From NCBI GenBank assembly GCA_030446715.1, contig JAUJMU010000004.1, forward strand, positions 418,931 to 482,930: a stretch of DNA of 64,000 nt, written 5' to 3'. Below the pieces are notes generated by a model. That model ran no database searches, was not told the origin of the DNA, and was given only the letters and a program-made list of their open reading frames with translations. Origin of the DNA: Cytophagales bacterium (GTDB taxonomy: Bacteria > Bacteroidota > Bacteroidia > Cytophagales > 172606-1). Position numbers and translations under genes: made by a program. Shown in pieces: positions 57,474 to 64,000 of this stretch. Within the stretch, counting starts at the first letter, position 1; each line of letters begins with the position of its first letter.

Positions 57474-58145
57474 TTGTTTATGTCCAAATCCACTAAATCC
57501 TCCCCCAAAGCAGCTACTCCATCCACTCCGGTCACGGCTCCCGTGGAAGCGATTGTCAAACGACTTAACCCACTTATCCGCGGCTGGTCCAACTACTTCC
57601 GAATCGGGGTAGCCCATGAAACCTTTACCAAACTGGATCGATGGATGTTTGATCGCCAGGTACGCTATGTGCGTCGGCTGCATCCAGGCAAACCCTACGA
57701 CTGGAAACAGGAAAGGTATTGGGGCAGACTCAATCTGGACCGGGCAGATCGCTGGGTGTTTGGGGATAAGCGAAAGGCAATAGCCCTCTATAAGTTTGCC
57801 TGGACCGCTATTCAGCGGCACATTCTGATTCAAGATGCAGCCTCTCCCGATGATCCAGGTTTACTGCAGTACTTCCAGCAGCGAGCCAAGCGACAGGTGG
57901 CAGAGTTAGTACCCAGTAAGCAGCGAATTGCTCGGAAGCAGAATTATCAGTGTCCGATCTGTAAGATGAGCTTGTTTACTGGCGAAGCACTACAGGTGCA
58001 TCATGTTCAGCCCAGGCACCGGGGAGGCAGCGATGCTTATTCCAATTTGAGACTACTGCATACGACATGTCATCAACAGGTCCACTCCAAGGCATTCAAC
58101 GCAACAGTAAGCAAGAACTTCCAAAGCAGGTTGTCATCTGCTTGA
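57474..58145 (+). CDS. C-terminal part of group II intron maturase with HNH endonuclease
   Basis: A 223-residue frame. After a linker, VKRLNPLIRGWSNYFRIGVA is the maturase (GIIM) signature used in splicing. The C-terminus carries an HNH domain with zinc-binding cysteines (QCPICKMSLFTGEALQVHHV, then GGSDAYSNLRLLHTTCHQQV) that cuts the second DNA strand during retrohoming. The reverse transcriptase domain expected upstream is not present, so the protein is truncated although the frame has a usable ATG. Confidence 0.8.
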   Translation: MFMSKSTKSSPKAATPSTPVTAPVEAIVKRLNPLIRGWSNYFRIGVAHETFTKLDRWMFDRQVRYVRRLHPGKPYDWKQERYWGRLNLDRADRWVFGDKRKAIALYKFAWTAIQRHILIQDAASPDDPGLLQYFQQRAKRQVAELVPSKQRIARKQNYQCPICKMSLFTGEALQVHHVQPRHRGGSDAYSNLRLLHTTCHQQVHSKAFNATVSKNFQSRLSSA

Positions 58146-58221
58146 GCCGGATGTGTTGAAAGACACAAGTCCGGTTCTGAGGAGGGAAGGGAGCAGCAAT
58201 GCTCCTGACCTATCCGACTAT
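58144..58221 (+). ncRNA. Group II intron domains V and VI
   Basis: Positions 58144-58177 form the 34-nt domain V hairpin (GAGCCGGATGTGTT, GAAA-like turn, AACACAAGTCCGGTTC pattern), followed by domain VI with a GGAGGGAAGGGAGC/GCTCCTGACC stem and bulged A, and the end TATCCGACTAT. This layout is typical of bacterial class introns. Confidence 0.8.
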
Positions 58222-59075
58222 ACCCGAAGACTGGTGCATTATCTGCTGGGCCGGCAGGTGCACGTGTGGCTGGAGCACGCCCTGCAGATCAAACGCAGCA
58301 TCGGGCTGGTACGGGGAAAAGACGATAAAGTGGACGCCCAAAGGATCGCAAGATATGCCCTTCTACAGCCCGATAAGGCAAATCTGCTCAACTTAAGCGG
58401 TATGACGCTCGAGAAGCTGAAGGATGAATGGAGCATATACGCTCCATCAGGCAAACCGCAACCGTCTGCTGAAAGCCCTTCACTCCTTGAAAGTCTCCCT
58501 TAAGGAACTGCTGTCAGTTGATCCCGATTCAGGCAAAACCCTGGAGAAAGATAAACAGGGAAGCCATCAGAGGGCTTGAAAAAAGCCTGGAGCAGGTAGA
58601 GGAAAAGATGAGTGAGTTCATTGATAAGGATGAAGAACTCAAAAAGAAATATGACCTGCTCACCTCTATCCGGGGGGTGGGCAAAGTGCTCACCGTTACG
58701 CTGCTGATCTGCACTCAGGGCTTTTCAAAACTCGATGATGCCAGAAAACTGGCCTGCTACTGCGGAGTGGCACCCTTTGAATACAAGAGCGGCACAAGCG
58801 TAAGAGGCAAAACCGGTATCGCTTTTTGCCAGTCAGGAGATAAAACGCGTACTGCACTACAGACCGATGATGCGCAGCATCAGGTCTGCGGCCATTTCAA
58901 GTGTACAATACAATGAGGAACTCAAAGACTATTACCAGCGCAAAGTCAGCGAAGGCAAAAACAAAATGTCGGTAATCAACGCCGTCCGTAACAAGCTCCT
59001 CCACCAGATTGTGGCCGTCATCAGACGAGGCACTCCCTACGTTCCGGAGTTGGATAAAAATCAGAAGAAAACCCT
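58222..59075 (+). pseudogene. IS110-family transposase, 3' exon of the group II intron, frameshifted
   Basis: Directly after the intron the frame reads TRRLVHYLLGRQVHVWLEHA and GLVRGKDDKVDAQRIARYAL, part of the IS110 DEDD domain. After a shift near 58420 it continues in the 58518 frame (DLLTSIRGVGKVLTVTLLIC, KLACYCGVAPFEYKSGTSVR) and, after another shift, NAVRNKLLHQIVAVIRRGTP. The 5' exon (start of the transposase) is not on the other side of the intron. Confidence 0.75.
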
Positions 59076-59289
59076 TGCACGAGTCATAGATTTCGAACCT
59101 AGGCCACCCGGCGCCGTGCCTTCCTGGTGAAGTCTGCGGTGGGGCGCACCGGTTGCCGGTCTGCTTGGTGTGCTTGTTGCACAACTGTAAAATATCCCCG
59201 GTAAGTATACAAAAAAGACTGACGGGTGAGTTAAGAAAAGACCCGCCAAAGCTTACCTGCCAAAAGGTCACCAGCACTTTGAGGAAAAG

Positions 59290-60760
59290 ACGCTGTCTGA
59301 GTTTCGTTTGTCTGAACGGGTCCCCCTCCAACTTCTACCGGCTGCTGAAAGATCTGCCGGACTGGGAGTTTCTCTACCAGTCCACTGCGTCCCTACCAGG
59401 GTAAAGTGCGGTCATCGCGAGCATTGATCCGGTGGTATTCTTCAAGCTGGTCCTTGTGGGGTACCCGGAACATTGCCTCTGACCGCAGACTGATTGAGCA
59501 TTGCCCGATGCGGCTGGATATCCCGTATTTTCTTGGCTTTAACCTTGATGATCATCTTCCCTGGCACAGCACCGTTTCCCGCACCGTGCAACTGCCGGGA
59601 CAGGAAGTATCTGGGTGCACTCTTTGAGCGGGTGCCGGCTCCAGTGCGTGGAAAGGGAATGGTTGCCGGGGAAAAGCAGTGCATGGATTCAGCCTTTGTC
59701 AAAGCCAATGCTTGGCTGGACTCACTGGAAGAAAACAACCTGATGGCAGCTTTCCCGGACCGGGACCCCAGCTGGTCTCTTTTCAGCAAGACACAGCAAG
59801 TGAAAAAGAGCCGGAGGAAAAAGAGCCGGAACCATCTGATCAGGAGCCGAGACGGAGGGCTAAGTTTGACGGCAGCAGTATGGACCAGCGGACCCTGTCA
59901 GCGCAGGATTTCCAGCTCGGCGAACTCAGGAGCCGTCAGCAGCACTGGCGGCAGACCCGGAAACGTAAACCCGGTGACAAGGTAGAGAGCCCGCTACCTG
60001 AGCAACATGACCCACTACTCCCCCACTTGATCCGGAGGCTCATTGCCGTCAAGCCCGGCAAGCCCCGACAGCTCTGCTACCTTGCCAGCATTGCAGTTGA
60101 TGCAGCTGAAGGGATCATCACCCACATTCAGGCCGATCTTGCCGGTAAGAAGGACAGTGTCTGCCTGCGAGTCTGGTGGAGAATACCCGCAGCCGGCTTG
60201 CCAGACATGATTTGAAACTACGCCGGATAGCAGCTGACGCCGGTTACAGCAGCGGTGAAACTACGCCTGGCCGGAACAGGAAAAGATCACCGGTTTTATA
60301 CCGGTTCATGGTCTTTTCCAGAAGCAGCGCGAAGGCTTTGTCTATGATCAGCTGAAAGACTCCTTTACCTGCCCTCGGGGAAAGCTGCTGACAATGACGC
60401 GCCACTTTGTCGACCGGGAGTACTACTGGAAAAAGTCTTACCGCGCCTCCCGCAAAGACTGCAACACCTGTCCGGTAAGGAGGCCTGCCCTGGTAAAAAG
60501 GCAAAGGGAAAAAGCTGGACATGACCTGCTTCACACCCACTGCCATAGGGCTTACTCCAGACAGACCAGCAAAAAGTGGGAGTACATGAAAAAAGCTCCG
60601 CCAGAGCAGGGCAGAACCTGTACTGGGTACACTGATCAGTTTTCTGGCCCTGCGCAGAATCAACACCAGAGGACAGGCCTCTGCCCACAAGGTGATGCTG
60701 CTTTCGGCTATGGCCTTCAACCTCAGAAAACTCCTCCGCTGGAACCGTAAAACGGATCTG
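59290..60760 (+). pseudogene. IS1182-family transposase, many frameshifts
   Basis: Pieces in order: ASDRRLIEHCPMRLDIPYFL and GFNLDDHLPWHSTVSRT (N-terminal DUF772), MDSAFVKANAWLDSLEENNL (first catalytic Asp), VKPGKPRQLCYLASIAVDAA and IITHIQADLAGKKDS (core), then YDQLKDSFTCPRGKLL and KKSYRASRKDCNTCPVR (cysteine-containing insertion). At least five frame changes are present. Confidence 0.75.
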
Positions 60761-60855
60761 GCCGCTGCCAAGGTCTCTCTAACAGGGCCTCTGCCCCTGC
60801 TTTTTCCGCTGTTTTCCTGCCCGTTTTCCCTCCGCTGACGGGCACCGGAGAAAGA

Positions 60856-60884
60856 AGGGCAGCTTCAAAGGAGCTGCCCCTTTA
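60856..60884 (+). terminator. Terminator-like hairpin in the IS1182 right end
   Basis: GGGCAGCT and AGCTGCCC pair around TCAAAGG and are followed by CTTTATT. It probably ends the transposase transcript. Confidence 0.55.
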
Positions 60885-60952
60885 TTCACACTGCGTTGTG
60901 CAACAGCGACCAGTGTTATAGGCCTGGCTTTTCCCTTACCTTAATCGCTTCC

Positions 60953-61242
60953 TTAACTTATCGGGAGCTTGACTGGTTTGCCATATGCCAATACAACTAC
61001 TTCTTTATTGGCTTCCGCTATTGCATAATAGATGGCATACGGGTACTTCTTCATCAATACCCGCCGGAATGATTGATATACTTCAGGGTACAGTCTTGGA
61101 TTCTCCTTTAAGAAAAAGTCACTGCATTGTAGAATTTGAGCAAAAAGTCAACCCCTAGTCCTGTTTTCTGCCCTTCATACCAGTCCATGACCTCATCAAG
61201 TTCTGCGGTTGCTGACTGATCGACCTTAACACAGTAGCTCAT
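60953..61242 (-). pseudogene. ParE/RelE-type toxin, frameshifted
   Basis: The start MSYCVKVDQSATAELDEVMD and WYEGQKTGLGVDFLLKF are typical of the RelE/ParE fold. A one-base loss in the five-A run at 61113-61117 (six expected) breaks the frame; the next frame gives FLKENPRLYPEVYQSFRRVL and YPYAIYYAIAEANKEVVVLA, the conserved core strands with the catalytic-site Arg. The start overlaps the end of the antitoxin frame. Confidence 0.75.
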
Positions 61243-61468
61243 GCTTTTTGAGAGTCGGTTTTTCACCTCTTCTAAGTCTTCGCTTTCAAGGGGTTATTCT
61301 GATAAGCTTGATAGCGCTGCTCTAAGGTTTGTTTCTTTACGTCAGTCAAAGGGAGGAGAGACCTCATTTTGATATTTTTGGACTAAAAAGTCGACGTAGT
61401 CAACCACTTGCCGTTGTATTTCTTCCGGTAAGCTAGCCAGCTTTTCTTGCAATACAGTCGTTTTCCAT
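61226..61468 (-). pseudogene. DUF2281-type antitoxin, frameshifted
   Basis: The segment TTVLQEKLASLPEEIQRQVV and DYVDFLVQKYQNEVSPPFD is typical of DUF2281 antitoxins that accompany RelE/ParE toxins. The C-terminal part (TDVKKQTLEQRYQAYQNN, then LESEDLEEVKNRLSK) lies in two further frames. One extra A in the five-base run at 61245-61249 would give an ending KKHELLC with a TAA overlapping the toxin start. The first codons are also out of frame. Confidence 0.6.
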
Positions 61469-61539
61469 ATTCCCTATATTTAGCCTAATATACGTAGTTT
61501 GCCCGAATTTGGTCGTGTTTGTGTTCTTTTGCTGATCAC

Positions 61540-61625
61540 TAACGTAGCATGACCACCCGCACACCGCGGCCTCCTGCTTTGGGCTCTGCGCTTGAGCGGC
61601 CCGGTTGTCGGAGGCTGGTGGTTAT
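61540..61625 (+). repeat. attC-like imperfect palindrome 1
   Basis: A long imperfect hairpin runs from CTAACGTAGCATGACCACC to GGCTGGTGGTTATAG, with inner arms ACACCGCGGCC and GGCCCGGTTGT. It ends in GTTATAG, and the same heptamer occurs at 60914, just beyond the IS1182 end. The size and the terminal AAC/GTT words are like integron attC sites, but the match to the consensus GTTRRRY is not exact. Confidence 0.35.
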
Positions 61626-61875
61626 AGACATTACCCTTTCACTTTCAATTTATCATTTTTACGTTGACTTTCGGCTTTCGTCGTCTCTTCACGACGTTGT
61701 TTCCGGTCGCCAAACGTGTTTTGTGTTCATTTGTTGACTGACGCCTTTGTCAACTGATTTCGGGCTTGTCTGGTCAGGCGTTTTCGTTGATTCTGTTCGT
61801 TGGGCTTAGCACTTTTTCGATCTCGCTTGCCTCTTCGCCTCACGCCAAACGTGTTGTTTTTTCGATTGCGTACAA
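61626..61875. other. Non-coding segment between attC-like palindromes
   Basis: There is no convincing gene; a basic 64-residue minus-strand frame has no family. Several small hairpins are present: CGTCGT/ACGACG (about 61679-61695) and GTTGAC/GTCAAC (about 61734-61756). The word CGCCAAACGTGTT occurs twice (about 61708 and 61841). It would be the body of a cassette if the flanking palindromes are attC sites. Confidence 0.35.
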
Positions 61876-61957
61876 TGAACGGAACATAAACACATTGCGC
61901 GGTCATGCTGAAGCCCTGCATTGGGTTTTATGTGCTGTTGAACAAAGTCTTTATTTA
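61876..61957 (+). repeat. attC-like palindrome 2 (tandem unit 1)
   Basis: This is the first of two tandem units. AACGG pairs with CTGTT, ACATAAA with TTTATGT and the CATTGC/GCATTG words pair further in, giving an imperfect hairpin. The end CTGTTGAAC contains GTTGAAC, which fits the integron core consensus GTTRRRY. Confidence 0.5.
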
Positions 61958-61959
61958 AA

Positions 61960-62052
61960 TGAACGGAACATAAACACATTGCGCGGGTGCTGAAGCCCTG
62001 CGGGCGAGCCCGGCATTGGGTTTTATGTGCTGTTGAACAAAGTCTTTATTTT
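61960..62052 (+). repeat. attC-like palindrome 3 (tandem unit 2)
   Basis: This second copy is nearly identical to the first, but has an extra CGGGCGAGCCCG hairpin at its tip and lacks two bases in the arm. It too ends with GTTGAAC followed by AAAGTCTTTATTT. The two units are 84 bp apart. Confidence 0.5.
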
Positions 62053-62362
62053 ACTTTATTCTTCTTTTCTGGAAAGGTAAGTCTGAGCAGCCAGAGAAGC
62101 AATGACTGTATGAAATTTGAATTTTTGAGCAGTAATTTGTCTGCTCCTTTTGCCGGGTAGCGGCCACTTTTGAGCTCCTGCCAGCTGGTTTTGGGAGGTA
62201 AAGTTCCTGCTTTTCCGGCCTGCCCTCCCACTTTTGGTGGCCCGATGCTCCCTGACAGGCGTCGGCAGAGGCCTTCCTTACCGGAGCGGCAAGACACTTC
62301 CCGTTTGCCTGGGAGAGTAGCCCGGCAAGCAGCAGAAAACAGACCTGGCAGTGGGGTAAGCA
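62053..62362. other. Spacer downstream of the IS91 remnant
   Basis: A minus-strand frame spans it but shows low-complexity, unlikely composition. It may include the terminus of the IS91-type element; no conserved ending was identified. Confidence 0.35.
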
Positions 62363-62821
62363 TCAGCAGTGACTGGAAGGGTTAAGAGCTGTCCCAGCGG
62401 GTGATGACCGGTTGAAAACCCGGCGGTCCGGTGGAAGGGGATTTGTTTTGTGAGCAGGAAAGAATTGTCCTCTGTAGAGAAAAGGCTTTGCGCAGGTTTG
62501 GCACTGCAACGCCTGCCGGCCGTAGACGTGGGCAAAGTGCTGCTCAAAGCGGGAGAAATCCGGGGAAGCAGCCTCTGCTGATTGAGTAGCATGCACCGCT
62601 GGCTTGCCCTGATCACCAGCAGTAGCCGAACCAGCAGTAACTTCTTTGGAAGTAGCATTACGATTGGCATACAGGCCGTAGTAGCGCACCATGCGGTAGC
62701 CTTTCCTGGGCACGTGCAACAGCAGGCGGTTCAGGAACTGACTATAAGGCAAGCTGAGACTGGCTTCCCTGGGCTTTTCTCCGGCAGGGGCGTTTTTGTA
62801 ATCCTTATAGGAAAAGCTCAC
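62363..62821 (-). pseudogene. C-terminal fragment of an IS91-family transposase
   Basis: The frame starts MSFSYKDYKNAPAGEKPREA and continues LPYSQFLNRLLLHVPRKGYR and MVRYYGLYANRNATSKE, the end of the Y2-transposase domain of IS91-like rolling-circle elements. The catalytic tyrosine region upstream is missing; ISL3 sequence takes its place at about 62822. The C-terminal cysteine pair (LQCQTCAKPF) is present. Confidence 0.72.
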
Positions 62822-63462
62822 CAGGCCCGAATCTATGGGAGCGGTCTCTGGTGACCACTTCTACGCCTGGATGGGCTTTCAACCACTCCTCCAAGGTTTT
62901 GCCTTCCCGGTCAGGCAACAGATCAACTGGTACTCTCTTTTCCAGATCCACCAGAATAGTGCCATATGTTTGCCCCTTTTTGAAGGCGAAATCGTCTACT
63001 CCCAAAACTTTCGGCGTAACCACTTCCGGTAAAGCCGTTTTTCGCATTACTCTCAGTACAGTGGACGCACTTATCGGTAGTCCAATCACCTTACATACCC
63101 TTGCCCCTGGCTTACTCCCGCAACTGGAGACCTATCGCCTGTATCTGTTCCCCGGATCTTTCCAGTCTTCTTTGCCAGGGTCTCAGCCAGGAGCCGAAAC
63201 GTTCAGAGAATACTTTCCGGGGACAGGAATCCTCATGACAGAAAAACTTCCGGGTACTGATGTACAGTTTTACGGTTTTACCACTGATGGGCAAGTCCCC
63301 GACCTTCCGCTGGTAATAGCTGTGGAGTTTGCTACTGGCTTTCTGGCATAACGGGCAGGTACCGAAAGGAGTGTTGCCCATCAGACCAAACTCAACTGTA
63401 TTTCCGGAGACAGTACTGTAGCTTAAGGCAAAGGCTTCCGGCAAAAGTAAGCAGGCATTCAT
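62822..63462 (-). pseudogene. ISL3-family transposase, N-terminal part
   Basis: The N-terminal zinc-binding domain (63112-63462: CPLCQKASSKLHSYYQRKVG, later FFCHEDSCPRKVFSERFG) and the beginning of the DDE domain (62805-63089: VLGVDDFAFKKGQTYGTILV, then VDLLPDREGKTLEEWLKAHP and EVVTRDRS) are in two frames. Homology stops after RDRS at 62822, exactly where the IS91 fragment begins, so the rest of the catalytic domain is lost. Confidence 0.75.
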
Positions 63463-63500
63463 GTCTACTTAACAACGAATCATCCAACTTTTCACCAAAA

Positions 63501-63923
63501 GTGACGCTCAACCAATTTTTCGCAGTATGCTCAGCGGTCAATGCCCGGTTCAAAACGCGCCTGATACTGCCGCCGCCCGGACTGTTTGAGCAATCGCTGC
63601 TCCAGACCGCTGCTCCGGATGGGTACCGGCCGGCTCTGATCAGGCACTACTTTCCGGAGGCCCTTGCCCTTTACCGGCAGCTGAACGCCCGGAAAACGGA
63701 ATGCGGGCTCGTTCCTGCCCCCTTGCCAGACCCCGCACCCGATGCAAACCCTGCTATTGCCGGTGCTTTCCGCGACTGGCTTATGGTACGGCAACTGGAA
63801 AATAAACTCAAAGGCCTCAAGGAAGAACTCGAACAAGTGCAGGCACAGTTGCAGCACACGCGGCATACGGCGGAAGAATGCAGCAACAATTCTTTGGGCA
63901 AGTCCGTCGAAAATCACTCCTGA
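63501..63923 (+). CDS. Hypothetical protein with C-terminal coiled coil
   Basis: A 140-residue protein with a GTG start (MTLNQFFAVCSAVNARFKTR), a central part rich in Pro and Leu and a C-terminal helix KLKGLKEELEQVQAQLQHTR that looks like a coiled coil. The start lies close to the ISL3 end, so the true N-terminus may have been altered. The family is not recognised. Confidence 0.45.
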   Translation: MTLNQFFAVCSAVNARFKTRLILPPPGLFEQSLLQTAAPDGYRPALIRHYFPEALALYRQLNARKTECGLVPAPLPDPAPDANPAIAGAFRDWLMVRQLENKLKGLKEELEQVQAQLQHTRHTAEECSNNSLGKSVENHS

Positions 63924-63975
63924 ACCCATTCCCCGGGAAGTTTTCCTTCGCGCATCGGCGCTGCGGTCAGGAGCG

Positions 63976-64000
63976 ATGATGGACAACGACAAAATACTTT
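63976..64000 (+). CDS. Start of a gene running off the window
   Basis: ATG at 63976, preceded by CAGGAG at a suitable distance, opens MMDNDKIL. Only eight residues are visible, so no product can be named. Confidence 0.4.

Larger units (their letters stand above)
57420..58221 (+). mobile_element. 3' part of a group II intron
   Basis: The segment holds the end of the intron-encoded protein (maturase plus HNH) and the characteristic RNA domains V and VI. The 5' ribozyme domains and reverse-transcriptase domain are absent, so the intron cannot splice or move. Its left boundary against the peroxidase fragment is only approximate. The right boundary lies in an IS110 transposase gene. Confidence 0.75.
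59174..60905 (+). mobile_element. IS1182-family element (dead)
   Basis: TTGTTGCACAAC at 59174-59185 and GTTGTGCAACA at 60895-60905 form the inverted ends. The 1.73-kb length and the transposase inside fit IS1182. A terminator hairpin lies before the right end. Confidence 0.7.

Noticed and set aside
61876-62052. CRISPR array
   Set aside because: Only two tandem copies without unique spacers, and each is a long imperfect palindrome; the pattern does not fit CRISPR.
62046-62363. 105-residue minus-strand open frame beside the IS91 fragment
   Set aside because: Low-complexity composition and no motif; probably non-coding.

Overview
The window looks like a chromosomal segment of a Bacteroidota, probably Cytophagales (Spirosoma/Larkinella-like). 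This is inferred from family content: a hybrid two-component regulator with a beta-propeller sensor, a DUF5916 outer-membrane protein, an OMP_b-brl_3 barrel, LytTR and AraC regulators, ISKra4/IS21/IS1182 elements and an S2-like TAnnTTTG promoter motif. Base composition is around 50% GC. I see no rRNA, tRNA, CRISPR array or replication origin.

Region 1 (1-28 kb) is ordinary chromosome. It holds smpB and a YdcZ-type transporter, a long-chain acyl-CoA ligase, a frameshifted acyltransferase and a frameshifted SulP transporter, an NAD(P)-binding SDR, an AraC regulator, several kinase/response-regulator pairs, an Anbu-type proteasome homologue followed by a transglutaminase-like protease, a large periplasmic cytochrome c/propeller protein, a phosphomannose-isomerase-like cupin, a DUF5916 protein and a LytTR regulator. 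Three rearrangement scars sit here: an epimerase cut off against an antisense Rpn nuclease remnant (9.15 kb); a divergent phytanoyl-CoA dioxygenase/AraC pair that has lost both 5' ends (20.15 kb); and a LytTR regulator whose kinase is reduced to a C-terminal stub (28.3 kb).

Region 2 (28.3-47 kb) is a mobile-element graveyard. An intact VapBC-like pair is followed by fragments, an intact IS21, a decayed accessory operon (DEDDh-like exonuclease, two small membrane proteins, a helical protein) hit by ISKra4 (9-bp duplication) and a MITE and cut short next to an IS3, a frameshifted Xre/RES toxin-antitoxin pair, two small paralogous genes, a dead IS5, a dead second IS3 and a dead IS110.

Region 3 (47-57 kb) is functional: a SAM methyltransferase, a vanadium-haloperoxidase-like protein in which the PSGH motif reads PSGL, a frameshifted outer-membrane barrel and a 1386-residue hybrid two-component regulator that may control them.

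Region 4 (57.2-64 kb) is mobile again: a truncated arsenosugar-associated peroxidase-like gene, the 3' end of a group II intron (maturase plus HNH, domains V and VI) spliced onto an IS110 transposase, an IS1182, a frameshifted DUF2281/ParE pair, and a non-coding stretch with repeated imperfect palindromes that resemble integron attC sites. IS91 and ISL3 remnants follow. The attC-like array with its toxin-antitoxin cassette is the best candidate for an undescribed system. Many breaks are single missing bases, often in homopolymers, so part of the decay could be sequencing error; long intact genes next to them argue that not all of it is.
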